Positions 10,001-17,670 of a DNA stretch of 64,000 nt are shown piece by piece. Each line of letters starts with the position of its first letter. Positions within the stretch are counted from its first letter, which is position 1. Origin of the DNA: Bacillus spizizenii TU-B-10 (GTDB lineage: Bacteria; Bacillota; Bacilli; Bacillales; Bacillaceae); contig NC_016047.1 of assembly GCF_000227465.1 (NCBI RefSeq), forward strand, positions 3,204,857-3,268,856. Reading direction: 5' to 3'. The notes below the pieces were generated by a model that was not told the origin of the DNA, searched no databases, and saw nothing but the letters and a program-made list of their open reading frames with translations. The translations under genes and the position numbers were made by a program.

Positions 10001-11565
10001 ACAAATACAAAATGCGGTTTGAACTGCAGTTTTTCTTTGTCATCTTCAAGATCGCGCTCTCTGATCAATTCATAAAGTGAAGACAGGAGCTGATCTCGGG
10101 TTTGCTCATTATATATAAACCCTTTCGCATAAATATGGGGCATTTGAAATTGCGGAAGCCACTTCATCCACTCCCAGTCTTTATACTCTTCTTCATGAAA
10201 AATAAAAACGAAACGCAGATCGTGATAGCTGTTAAAGAACGACAGCTGTCCGATCAGCTGGTGAATCTCATTTTTCACAATTTGCGATTTACCGACAAGC
10301 CCCATCGGACCTTCCGCCAAATCGACCGTAACCGGCGCATTGCGGATATCCTTATAAACACGCTGCATGTGCTGCGATTTTTCCATGAGGTCATCAATAT
10401 CACGATTGGCCAGGTCTCCGCCGCTCATATTGATTTCATAACTTGAAGGGACTGTTCCCGTCCCCAGCCGCAGCTGGAGATAATCCTTGCTTTCTAGTGA
10501 TTTTTCCCAGATCCGGTCGCTGATTTCACTTGTTAAGTATTTCATTTGTTCGAACGAAGGGAAGTGAAATTCAAGTACCTGCTTTTGCTTTTCAGCTAAC
10601 GCCTGAAGCTCTTTCCGCTTATTGTCTAGGTAAAGCTTATACACGCGCTCCCGTTTTTCCTCGCGTTTTTTCCGCTGGTTTTTATCCCGGAAATATTGTA
10701 CCGTCGAGGTAATAAGGGTCATCATAAACATCGCCAGAGAAACGAGTATGAATATGCCGCGCGGCTGGATGAGTGCGACAACGCCCATCACGATCAGCAT
10801 GACAAGCGGCGGAAGAATGACGAGCCACAGCCCTCTGTTGGTTTGATCGCTCTCCTGAGAGGGAAAACTGAAAGAAACGCGGTCATCCGGCAAATCGTAC
10901 ACCATCCGCGGCGTTCTTCTGTATTGCGGGTATTTTTTCTGCATCTCTGTGCTCGGTTTGACCGTTTCTGTTAATGCTGTTTCAAACGGTGCAAAATGGA
11001 CAATTTCTAAAAGGTCTTGTTCCGTCACTCTCATTTGCGTAAAGTTCCAGAAAATTTCATCCCCCGGCTGGAGCGGTGTATGGGCGATGATCCTCTCTCC
11101 GTTCAAGAAGATCGTCCCGCTTTCAGGATGAACCGACCAGCTTTCGCCGACACGAAGCATAGAAAACGTGCTTTGATCTGCAAAAGCAAAATCTTGCGGA
11201 TTCAAATAAATATCTGCATTTGTTTTTTCTGAAGAGCATATGATTTCATCCCGATTCCCCGTAAAATAAATGGATTTCTCAGGCTCACTGCCCATCAAGA
11301 TCAAGCGTATACCCTGCTGATCCGTTTGGAGAGTAAATGATGTATCAGGCTCAATCGTGCCGAGACAATCATTTCCCAGGAAAACTTCGTATTGGCCGCC
11401 GGATTCCTTTCTTTGAAGAGAAATCACTCCGCTTTCAAACGGAATGGTGCCGATCGTCACGGAATCCTTCACATCAGGCCCTATGGTCACCGGATGGGAC
11501 GACGGGAGGTCAGACAATTTCAGTTTTTGAACGTTATTTTGGTAAAAAACCCATAATAGACTCAA
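7078..11565 (-). CDS. yukB: type VII secretion FtsK/SpoIIIE ATPase YukB (EssC-like)
   Basis: A 1495-residue motor ATPase at the centre of the type VII machine. The first 230 residues form FHA-like domains, then two membrane spans (about 243-285). Three ATPase domains follow: Walker A motifs are GTTGSGKS near residue 681, GSSGYGKS near 1009 and GQTQRGKT near 1291. Walker B-like segments are visible as LISDEFAEL in the first and ITIDNFD in the second; the third has VVLMIDGI. The gene begins with TTG behind a G-rich ribosome site; no ATG fits. It is full length and unbroken, as in the single-chain Bacillus and Staphylococcus proteins. Confidence 0.95.
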   Translation of the reverse strand: MSLLWVFYQNNVQKLKLSDLPSSHPVTIGPDVKDSVTIGTIPFESGVISLQRKESGGQYEVFLGNDCLGTIEPDTSFTLQTDQQGIRLILMGSEPEKSIYFTGNRDEIICSSEKTNADIYLNPQDFAFADQSTFSMLRVGESWSVHPESGTIFLNGERIIAHTPLQPGDEIFWNFTQMRVTEQDLLEIVHFAPFETALTETVKPSTEMQKKYPQYRRTPRMVYDLPDDRVSFSFPSQESDQTNRGLWLVILPPLVMLIVMGVVALIQPRGIFILVSLAMFMMTLITSTVQYFRDKNQRKKREEKRERVYKLYLDNKRKELQALAEKQKQVLEFHFPSFEQMKYLTSEISDRIWEKSLESKDYLQLRLGTGTVPSSYEINMSGGDLANRDIDDLMEKSQHMQRVYKDIRNAPVTVDLAEGPMGLVGKSQIVKNEIHQLIGQLSFFNSYHDLRFVFIFHEEEYKDWEWMKWLPQFQMPHIYAKGFIYNEQTRDQLLSSLYELIRERDLEDDKEKLQFKPHFVFVITNQQLISEHVILEYLEGQHEHLGISTIVAAETKESLSENITTLVRYINEHEGDILIQKKKAVRIPFRLDHHQRGDNERFSRTLRTLNHQVGITNSIPETVSFLELFHAKEVKEIGIQQRWLTSESSKSLSVPIGYKGKDDIVYLNLHEKAHGPHGLLAGTTGSGKSEFLQTYILSLAVHFHPHEAAFLLIDYKGGGMAQPFRNIPHLLGTITNIEGSKNFSMRALASIKSELKKRQRLFDQYQVNHINDYTKLYKQGKAEVAMPHLFLISDEFAELKSEEPDFIRELVSAARIGRSLGVHLILATQKPGGIIDDQIWSNSRFKVALKVQDATDSKEILKNSDAANITVTGRGYLQVGNNEVYELFQSAWSGAPYLEEVYGTEDEIAIVTDTGLIPLSEVDTEDIAKKDVQTEIEAVVDEIERIQDEMGIEKLSSPWLPPLAERIPRTLFPSEEKDHFHFAYVDEPDLQRQAPIAYKMMEDGNIGIFGSSGYGKSITAATFLMSFADVYTPEELHVYIFDFGNGTLLPLAKLPHTADYFLMDQSRKIEKFMIRIKEEIDRRKRLFREKEISHIKMYNALSEEELPFIFITIDNFDIVKDEMHELESEFVQLSRDGQSLGIYFMLTATRVNAVRQSLLNNLKTKVVHYLMDQSEGYSIYGRPKFNLEPIPGRVIIQKEELYFAQMFLPVDTDDDISMFNGLKSDVQHLQERFASMEQPAPIPMLPESLSTREFSLRFKLERKPLSVPIGLHEETVSPVYFDLGKHKHCLILGQTQRGKTNVLKVMLEHLIDDETEMIGLFDSIDRGLSQYAKESDVSYLETKEDIEQWIEAAEDIFKTREAMYVEAVRQGDAQNLRFSQVVLMIDGITRFQQTIDTRIQDRLANFMKSYAHLGFSFIPGGNHSEFSKGYDSLTTEMKQIRHAILLMKKSEQNVIPLPYQRQEPEIQPGFGYVVENGKEQKVQIPLCSAERESAR

Positions 11566-11625
11566 ATGGCGAACCCCCTAACGGCCGAATGGCAGCATGC
11601 GATGACCTGCGCTTCATGTCTCACG

Positions 11626-12957
11626 TTATTTGTCATCTTTTTTCTCATCTTTCTTTTCTGTTTCTTTTTCTTTCTTCGCTTGTTCTTCTTTTTTCGCTTT
11701 TTCCTCGGCTGCGGCTTTTTCTTCTGCCGCTTTCTCTTCAGCTTGTTGTTTTTCTTCGGTTGTATCAGTTGTTGAAGACTCATTATTCGATTCTTTTTTC
11801 TGTTCAGCGTTAGCTTTATTCACTTTATCAAGTTCGCTGTCTACAGAATCAAGTTCTTTTTGAGTTGCTTCATCATTACTATCCTCAGCTAAGAGCTGCT
11901 GTTTATATTTATAAAGGCCAAGCCAAATGTATGGGTTATACTCGAGCTTATGTCCAATACTGATCGCTTCTTTATAATCCCCTCTACCAATATCAATCCA
12001 ATAAAGGAAATGCTGCGGTTCAGATTGCAATGTCACTAGCTTCTCAATATTATCCCGTTGATAATCTAAAAGCTGTTTTTCAACTTCTACATAGGAATAA
12101 GCAAGCTGATACTGCACCGATTCAGGCAGGCTTTCCGCATCGTACTTAGACAGTGTGCTGATAACTTCACTGTACTGCTTATTTAGGAAAGCACGGTTGC
12201 TGTCCACTATCGCCTGGTGCTTTGGCTGTGCGAAAAATAATGAGTACATCGAATAAATAAGGGCGGGCACAAGCAAAACAATGAGCCCCAGGCCGATATA
12301 TCGCTGGATGTTCCATTTCTTTCTCGGGATATGTATGTATGTTTTCGCTTTGGCTTCGAGCTCATCGATATGGGTTTGAATCAGCTCGAGCAGGTCATCA
12401 TAGGACGCCGCATCCAATATCGCCTTAGCCTCTGCGGAGAACGTCAGCGTTTCATTAAATTTCAGGTAGTCTTCAAAATCAAAAGCGCCGTCAACTGCCA
12501 AAGCCGCTGCCGCTTTCAGCTCCCTCCACACTCTTTCCTCATCATGCTCGTAAGGAGGAATGCTTTCTTTTACTCCATAATGGAGAAAATAAGGCGTTAG
12601 GCCTTTATCGAATACAATGTTTTCAGGAGCGACAATCAAATTCAGCCTTGACAGATTGTGCTGCTGTACAGCTTGAACAAGCTGATAGGCAAACTGCCAT
12701 TTGCTTTTTTTATCTTTAGCTTTCATGAAGCGGAATGCTTTATAGGAGGGAGGAGGTTGGATTGTGATGATCACTTCATCATCCGTCACATCGATCTCTT
12801 TATGAAAAAATGGATTTACATCTTTGATCACGTTGGCTTCGAGACCGTCCAGGAGCTTTATTTTTTCCCGCTGAAAGGTAAATGTATAGCCGGCATCTGT
12901 TTTCTTGGCAACGGCTTCTAATTGGTTTTCTAAATATGATTTTTGTTTACCTGACAT
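11626..12957 (-). CDS. yukC: type VII secretion protein YukC (EssB-like pseudokinase)
   Basis: A 443-residue membrane protein. The cytoplasmic N-terminal part (about residues 1-210) corresponds to the pseudokinase fold of EssB/YukC, a single span lies at about 219-240, and a helical outer part follows. The C-terminal 60 residues are an almost pure run of Lys, Glu and Ala with little complexity, which may vary in length between strains. It lies between yukD (14-base gap) and yukB (60-base gap) and is known to interact with the YukB ATPase in the secretion complex. Confidence 0.92.
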   Translation of the reverse strand: MSGKQKSYLENQLEAVAKKTDAGYTFTFQREKIKLLDGLEANVIKDVNPFFHKEIDVTDDEVIITIQPPPSYKAFRFMKAKDKKSKWQFAYQLVQAVQQHNLSRLNLIVAPENIVFDKGLTPYFLHYGVKESIPPYEHDEERVWRELKAAAALAVDGAFDFEDYLKFNETLTFSAEAKAILDAASYDDLLELIQTHIDELEAKAKTYIHIPRKKWNIQRYIGLGLIVLLVPALIYSMYSLFFAQPKHQAIVDSNRAFLNKQYSEVISTLSKYDAESLPESVQYQLAYSYVEVEKQLLDYQRDNIEKLVTLQSEPQHFLYWIDIGRGDYKEAISIGHKLEYNPYIWLGLYKYKQQLLAEDSNDEATQKELDSVDSELDKVNKANAEQKKESNNESSTTDTTEEKQQAEEKAAEEKAAAEEKAKKEEQAKKEKETEKKDEKKDDK

Positions 12958-12971
12958 TCAACCAGATCCTT

Positions 12972-13211
12972 TCATAATATTTCAAGCCGGTCTCCGTTTG
13001 TAATGCCGCAATCTGATAGCTTGCATTCTCCGGAAAACACCGTATCCTTATTAACCACTCTGATCCAGTGCCCTTCGCGCGGAGGTATAGCTACGCTTTG
13101 AGCCTGCCAAGCAATATCAATTACTTTTTTCACCGGGTGGTAATCTGACAATCTGAGATCAAAGACACTGCCATTATAATGTTTCAAATCTATTGTAATA
13201 TCAATATACAT
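12972..13211 (-). CDS. yukD: ubiquitin-like type VII protein YukD (EsaB-like)
   Basis: A 79-residue protein with the ubiquitin-like beta-grasp pattern (MYIDITIDLKHYNG at the start, then a helix and GDRLEIL at the end). It lacks a C-terminal Gly-Gly, so it is not a conjugating ubiquitin, as known for YukD. The start at 13211 gives the expected family length; upstream in-frame codons would only extend into the yukE gap. It follows yukE in the operon and matches EsaB of Staphylococcus. Confidence 0.9.
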   Translation of the reverse strand: MYIDITIDLKHYNGSVFDLRLSDYHPVKKVIDIAWQAQSVAIPPREGHWIRVVNKDTVFSGECKLSDCGITNGDRLEIL

Positions 13212-13281
13212 TTTAGGATCACCCTTACATAGAAAGAGCGCCGTCTTCTCGTGAATCAGGCGCTCCTTCCCTTTCATACTG

Positions 13282-13575
13282 TTATCCGCGGATTTGATTT
13301 GCGATGTCTTGGTCAGTAGACTCAAGTGTATTTGCTGTTTGATCAAGCTGCTGATTCACATCTTGAAGCAAATCTGACATTTTGATAAATGAAGGTTTGA
13401 GCTGCTCGTATTGATCTGCGAACGCTTCGCTTGAAGCACCTTCCCACATGCTTTTCAAATCAGAGATCATGCGATTTAAACGATCGACCTGATTTAATAC
13501 TTCTTGGCTTTCAACGCCGTATTGCTTCGCCATCGCTCTTAGCTCTTCGGGTGTGACACGAATTAATCCTGCCAT
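13282..13575 (-). CDS. yukE: WXG100 secreted protein YukE (EsxA-like)
   Basis: A 97-residue helical hairpin protein of the WXG100 family; the turn motif reads MWEGASSEAF near the middle. It is the secreted substrate that defines type VII (Esx) systems and acts as a dimer. The ATG at 13575 has GGAGG at good spacing; an in-frame ATG 18 bases upstream lies ahead of usable spacing. It is the first gene of the locus, behind the promoter at 13643-13672. In B. subtilis this operon is known to depend on DegS-DegU; I do not see a clear DegU site. Confidence 0.95.
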   Translation of the reverse strand: MAGLIRVTPEELRAMAKQYGVESQEVLNQVDRLNRMISDLKSMWEGASSEAFADQYEQLKPSFIKMSDLLQDVNQQLDQTANTLESTDQDIANQIRG

Positions 13576-13642
13576 ATTCCTCATTACCTCCTGTGCCATC
13601 AGCCTAAATATGGGCTAATTCACTTATTTTTAGAACGTCATT

Positions 13643-13672
13643 ATTATAAAAACAGTTTTTCGGTACAGTCAA
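13643..13672 (-). promoter_or_regulatory. predicted sigma-A promoter of the yuk operon
   Basis: On the minus strand TTGACT (13667-13672) and TATAAT (13643-13648) are separated by 18 bases. The start of transcription would fall near 13636, giving a leader of about 60 bases before yukE. Prediction from sequence only. Confidence 0.65.
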
Positions 13673-13822
13673 ACAAATATGTTTTAATTTTACAAAATGA
13701 GTCCAATGGTTTATCCCGAATCGCTTAAAAATGACATATATTGTTAAACAAGTAGGTTTATTTTCTTAATCTTCTCTTCATTCTCCGAATAATCCAAAAG
13801 ACCCAAATGATTCACCAACTCC

Positions 13823-14078
13823 CAAAAAAAACCTTTCAGAAAATTTGATGCTACAGCACCATTTCTGAAAGGTTCAGTTTTTTCTTTCCTTAATCAGTCT
13901 TGCCCCCCGATGACTTTCTTAGAAGAATAATAGGATAAGTTTCGTATCATTTAAGGCATACAACTGTACTGTAAAAAGGCGAATGCACTGCCAATCATAT
14001 ATTAAGACGTTGCTCTCAATATGCCATGTACTTGTTTTTTTGGCTTCCGCTCTTTGTTGTTGATTTTCCCAAACAACA
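13823..14078 (-). ncRNA. candidate small RNA between yukE and adeR
   Basis: A stretch of about 255 bases framed by a near-consensus minus-strand promoter (14085-14113) and a strong minus-strand terminator. The terminator stem pairs 13861-13874 with 13830-13842 (AACCTTTCAGAAA) and is followed directly by eight T residues. Near its 5' end GTTGTTG pairs with CAACAAC around an 11-base loop. The only open frames inside are a 15-codon frame without a ribosome site and shorter ones. A run of six G lies near 13905 on the minus strand. The whole is inference from signals; it could instead be an untranslated remnant. Confidence 0.45.
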
Positions 14079-14089
14079 ACAATCATAAT
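14060..14089 (+). promoter_or_regulatory. possible adeR promoter overlapping the divergent one
   Basis: Plus strand: TTGATT (14060-14065), 18-base spacer, CATAAT (14084-14089). Its -10 covers the same bases as the -10 of the opposite promoter, so the two would exclude each other. The match is moderate. Confidence 0.4.
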
Positions 14090-14113
14090 AAAAGGAAGGG
14101 GATGAGATGTCAA
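14085..14113 (-). promoter_or_regulatory. predicted sigma-A promoter of the candidate small RNA
   Basis: Minus strand: TTGACA (14108-14113), 17-base spacer, TATTAT (14085-14090). The -35 is perfect and the -10 matches five of six. It points away from adeR into a region with no accepted protein gene. Confidence 0.6.
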
Positions 14114-14145
14114 AGAGAAATCAAGCATGAAAAGTAGGGAGATTT

Positions 14146-15375
14146 ATGACCATGCCGAATGATCCGTTTAAATACAGTTTTGACAGACTTGAAGATGTAG
14201 CTGATCATATCAGCGACGTTCTGCGGTGCCCGATCACCATAGAGGATGTTAACCACAAGCTGCTTGCCTACAGCACACACAGTGACTGCACAGATCCTGC
14301 CCGAACGTCTACAATCATTGGCAGAAGAGTACCCGAGAAGGTCATTAACAAGTTGTGGAAAGATGGGACGATTCCAGCTCTTTTAAAAACGGACCAGCCG
14401 ATCAGAGTAAAGCAAATAGATGAAGTCGGACTAAGCAATCGCGTTGCAATTTCCATTTGGAAAAACAACCAAGTGCTTGGCTTCATATGGGCGCTTGAGA
14501 TCCAAAAAACATTGTCTGACGATGATCTGATGACATTGCAAATGGCGGCAAAAGCAGTGAGAAACAAGCTTCTCAAACTCCAAATCAGAAAAACGAAAAA
14601 TGAAGAACGCAGCCAAGAATTTTTCTGGAAAATGCTGACCGGTCACATTCATCAGGAGCATGACATGGCGGATGGCTTCCACAAGCTTGGAATGGCCGCC
14701 CCTTCTGAGTTTTCCGTTATGATCATCCGGATAAACGGCGAGCTGACTGAAAAAATCGAACAGCAGCTGCAATATTTGCAGGAAACGACCCAGCAGGTTC
14801 ACGTGCTGCTGACAACCGTAGATTCCAATGAACTCATTATTTTAACCGCCCCTAAAACAGATCACCCTTTTCAAGATTTAAAGCAGTTTGCTTTAAGTAC
14901 GCAAAAACAGCTGAAAGAACGTTATAAAATAGAAGACGTTTCTATCGCTTTTGGCGGAATATACCATTCTATTTCTTTTGTCTCCCGCTCCTATCAGGAG
15001 GCATTGTCTGTCTTAAAAGCAAAGGAACGTTTCGCAGAAGAGACAAAACATCTTTTCAGTTTTTCTGAGTTAGGCATTTATCAATACTTGGATATCTTAG
15101 ATGAAAAACGGAAACAGACTGGATATTTTAACTATTCGCTTTCCAAACTGGAACAGTATGATCGAGATCACCAGTCAAATATGGTAGAAACGCTAGAGCG
15201 TTTTATTGAAGCAGACAGCAACGTGAATACAGCCTCCAAGATATTAAATATACACGTTAATACGTTGAATTACCGTCTCAAGCGTATCAGCCAGATTGCT
15301 GAAATCGATTTAAAAAATGTGAATCAAAAATTCACCATCTATTTAGATATCAAGCTTCGGCACATGGATTTGTGA
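14146..15375 (+). CDS. adeR: PucR-family activator AdeR of alanine dehydrogenase
   Basis: A 409-residue regulator of the PucR/CdaR type. The C-terminal helix-turn-helix is visible as [21 protein letters not shown] (about residues 363-385); the middle and N-terminal parts are sensor-like. AdeR of B. subtilis activates the next gene, ald, in response to alanine. The ATG at 14146 has AGGGAG just upstream; an ATG two codons later is possible. The ald promoter region carries a weak -35, which fits a need for an activator. adeR has its own terminator, so ald is transcribed separately. Confidence 0.9.
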   Translation: MTMPNDPFKYSFDRLEDVADHISDVLRCPITIEDVNHKLLAYSTHSDCTDPARTSTIIGRRVPEKVINKLWKDGTIPALLKTDQPIRVKQIDEVGLSNRVAISIWKNNQVLGFIWALEIQKTLSDDDLMTLQMAAKAVRNKLLKLQIRKTKNEERSQEFFWKMLTGHIHQEHDMADGFHKLGMAAPSEFSVMIIRINGELTEKIEQQLQYLQETTQQVHVLLTTVDSNELIILTAPKTDHPFQDLKQFALSTQKQLKERYKIEDVSIAFGGIYHSISFVSRSYQEALSVLKAKERFAEETKHLFSFSELGIYQYLDILDEKRKQTGYFNYSLSKLEQYDRDHQSNMVETLERFIEADSNVNTASKILNIHVNTLNYRLKRISQIAEIDLKNVNQKFTIYLDIKLRHMDL

Positions 15376-15399
15376 AATTTCACAAATCCATGTTTTTTT
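15363..15399 (+). terminator. adeR terminator
   Basis: A perfect 30-base inverted repeat (15363-15392; arms CATGGATTTGTG and CACAAATCCATG) followed by seven T. It contains the adeR stop codon. Confidence 0.88.
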
Positions 15400-15476
15400 A
15401 TTTTCTTTTTCAAACAAAGAATTTTCTTAAGAATCAAGCTACACTAAAAACATCACAGATACAGGAGGAGACAGAT

Positions 15477-16613
15477 ATGATCATAGGGGTTCCTAAAGAG
15501 ATAAAAAACAATGAAAACCGTGTCGCACTAACACCTGGAGGCGTTTCTCAGCTCATTTCAAACGGCCACCGAGTACTGGTTGAAACAGGCGCGGGCCTTG
15601 GAAGCGGATTTGAAAATGAAGCCTATGAGTCAGCAGGAGCGGAAATCATCGCTGACCCGAAACAGGTGTGGGACGCCGAAATGGTCATGAAGGTAAAAGA
15701 ACCGCTGCCAGAAGAATATGTCTACTTCCGCGAAGGGCTTGTGCTGTTTACGTACCTTCATTTAGCAGCTGAGCCTAAGCTTACACAAGCCTTGAAAGAT
15801 AAAGGGGTTACGGCGATCGCATATGAAACAGTTAGTCACGGCCGGACATTGCCGCTTCTGACGCCGATGTCAGAGGTTGCAGGCAGAATGGCAGCGCAAA
15901 TCGGAGCTCAATTTTTAGAGAAACCTAAAGGCGGAAAAGGCATTCTGCTTGCCGGAGTGCCAGGCGTTTCTCGCGGAAAAGTAACGATTATCGGAGGAGG
16001 CGTAGTCGGCACAAACGCAGCGAAAATGGCTGTCGGCCTCGGGGCGGACGTGACCATCATCGACTTAAACGCAGACCGCCTGCGCCAGCTTGATGACATC
16101 TTCGGCCATCAGATTAAAACGTTAATTTCTAATCCGGTCAATATTGCAGATGCTGTGGCGGAAGCGGATCTTCTCATTTGCGCGGTCTTAATTCCGGGGG
16201 CTAAAGCTCCGACTCTTGTCACTGAGGAAATGGTAAAACAAATGAAACCGGGTTCAGTGATTGTCGATGTTGCGATCGACCAAGGCGGCATCGTCGAAAC
16301 TGTCGACCATATTACTACACATGATCAGCCGACATATGAAAAACACGGCGTTGTCCACTACGCTGTGGCGAACATGCCGGGCGCTGTCCCGCGTACATCA
16401 ACAATCGCCCTGACTAACGTTACTGTTCCATACGCGCTGCAAATTGCTAACAAAGGGGCAGCAAAAGCGCTCGCAGACAATGCGGCACTGAAAGCTGGTT
16501 TAAACACAGCAAACGGACACGTGACCTATGAAGCTGTGGCAAAGGATTTAGGATATGAGTATGTTCCTGCCGAGAAAGCTTTAGAGGATGAGTCATCTGT
16601 GGCAGGTGCTTAA
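15477..16613 (+). CDS. ald: alanine dehydrogenase
   Basis: A 378-residue enzyme that converts L-alanine and NAD to pyruvate, ammonia and NADH. The N-terminal [20 protein letters not shown] is the family signature start, with substrate-binding Lys and Arg, and the NAD-binding Rossmann motif is at about residues 170-180 ([11 protein letters not shown]). The length is that of the known B. subtilis enzyme. The start at 15477 follows GGAGGAG. It allows growth on alanine and provides pyruvate during sporulation. A TTCTTAAGAA palindrome at about 15424-15433 lies upstream of a TACACT -10 candidate and could be an AdeR site; this is inference. Confidence 0.96.
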   Translation: MIIGVPKEIKNNENRVALTPGGVSQLISNGHRVLVETGAGLGSGFENEAYESAGAEIIADPKQVWDAEMVMKVKEPLPEEYVYFREGLVLFTYLHLAAEPKLTQALKDKGVTAIAYETVSHGRTLPLLTPMSEVAGRMAAQIGAQFLEKPKGGKGILLAGVPGVSRGKVTIIGGGVVGTNAAKMAVGLGADVTIIDLNADRLRQLDDIFGHQIKTLISNPVNIADAVAEADLLICAVLIPGAKAPTLVTEEMVKQMKPGSVIVDVAIDQGGIVETVDHITTHDQPTYEKHGVVHYAVANMPGAVPRTSTIALTNVTVPYALQIANKGAAKALADNAALKAGLNTANGHVTYEAVAKDLGYEYVPAEKALEDESSVAGA

Positions 16614-16621
16614 TGACATTG

Positions 16622-16648
16622 AGCTTGCAGAAAGATTTCTGCAGGCTT
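16622..16648 (+). terminator. ald terminator
   Basis: CTTGCAGAAA pairs with TTTCTGCAGG around a two-base loop and is followed by CTTTTTTT, just after the ald stop. Confidence 0.85.
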
Positions 16649-16725
16649 TTTTTATTTTTTAAAAGGAAAAAAGAGACCATTTCACGAACTAAAACGATGA
16701 AACTTGATCATAAAGGAGGATTCAT

Positions 16726-17403
16726 ATGGCTGTTCAGCAATATGGCGTGTTAAAAGGCATTGTCTTAGATATGAAGCGGGAAACTGATGATGACAGTCCT
16801 CATTTCCAAGTCAAAGTGCTCGGTGAAGAGAATACGTATTACAGGTGCGCCATCAATGTGATGTCCAGTTCCGAGGAATCTGAAGTATTGTATTTGGCTG
16901 ACGATCAGTTTGATTCAAGCTCAATTACCATCCTTCCGAACATGCCGTATGGATATACAAAGATCAATGAAGCAAACCGTGAAGTGGCGCTGGATTATGT
17001 GCGGGGCAATTTGTTTGACCCGGGAGAAATGAAGCCTTTGCCGCATGAGATCACGGGGCCTGATAATGATTTAAATGACTTTATTGAAACGTATATGAAG
17101 AAAGCGCAAGAAGAGAAAGCACCAATTTATATTTTCGGTTCAAAATTTGGGCCGGAACAGGCTGCAGATAAAATATTCGGTTTTACCCCGACTAACGGCA
17201 TGCACAATATCCATATGAACCAAGGGAATGCAATGGATAGCCGCTGGAAAAAAGACAACGGCTCTTGGCATGACGGAGGCATTCTGATTCAATTCGCCGA
17301 TCAGTGGGCCGCAGTGTTTTTAGCGTTTTTATCCCAATCTTGGTGTACGGATGAAAACGGAAACCCGGTCAGAGATTGTGATCATACCCAAACGTCTGCG
17401 TAA
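16726..17403 (+). CDS. yukJ: DUF2278-type protein YukJ
   Basis: A 225-residue protein of the DUF2278 family, with a ribosome site AAAGGAGG before ATG 16726. No signal peptide or membrane span is seen. The second half holds the conserved-looking stretch PTNGMHNIHMNQGN and a WHDGGILIQF segment. It stands alone between ald and the convergent siderophore operon. Function unknown; the name is from recall of gene order. Confidence 0.82.
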   Translation: MAVQQYGVLKGIVLDMKRETDDDSPHFQVKVLGEENTYYRCAINVMSSSEESEVLYLADDQFDSSSITILPNMPYGYTKINEANREVALDYVRGNLFDPGEMKPLPHEITGPDNDLNDFIETYMKKAQEEKAPIYIFGSKFGPEQAADKIFGFTPTNGMHNIHMNQGNAMDSRWKKDNGSWHDGGILIQFADQWAAVFLAFLSQSWCTDENGNPVRDCDHTQTSA

Positions 17404-17408
17404 GATAG

Positions 17409-17439
17409 AAAAAGAGACTGCGGCAAGCAGTCTCTTTTT
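17409..17439. terminator. bidirectional terminator between yukJ and the dhb operon
   Basis: AAAAAGAGACTGC and GCAGTCTCTTTTT form a perfect stem around five bases; T runs on both sides let it end transcription from yukJ and, on the minus strand, from the mbtH-like gene. Confidence 0.88.
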
Positions 17440-17446
17440 CATGCGA

Positions 17447-17656
17447 TTACACATTTTCAACAGGCTTTAGGCTGTTGGGCCTCATATCGCTCCAATGCGA
17501 TTGAATATAGTCCAGACAAGCTTCACGCCCTTTTTGCTCATGAACGACTGTCCAGCCGCTCGGCACATCTATAAAACCGGGCCACAGGGAATATTGGCCC
17601 TCTTCATTGATCAGCACCAAATATGTGCCATCCGCATTTTCAAAAGGATTTGCCAT
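17447..17656 (-). CDS. MbtH-like protein of bacillibactin synthesis
   Basis: A 69-residue MbtH-family protein. The conserved residues are visible: N-P-F at the start ([10 protein letters not shown]), W in SLWPGF, and the closing [11 protein letters not shown]. MbtH proteins bind adenylation domains of peptide synthetases and aid their folding and activity; the partner here is DhbF, which ends 15 bases upstream on the same strand. The ATG has a G-rich ribosome site. It is the last gene of the dhb operon. It has been called ybdZ or mbtH in some annotations. Confidence 0.9.
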   Translation of the reverse strand: MANPFENADGTYLVLINEEGQYSLWPGFIDVPSGWTVVHEQKGREACLDYIQSHWSDMRPNSLKPVENV

Positions 17657-17670
17657 CTCTTTCTTCCCCC

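Noticed and set aside
11562..11783. Frame coding for a very Lys/Arg-rich peptide over the end of yukC
   Set aside because: It is the out-of-frame shadow of the Lys/Glu/Ala-rich yukC tail and not a gene.
13919..14128. Minus-strand frame of 69 codons in the yukE-adeR gap
   Set aside because: Its start would lie upstream of the promoter at 14085-14113, no ribosome site precedes it, and the residue composition is not protein-like. I prefer a non-coding transcript here.
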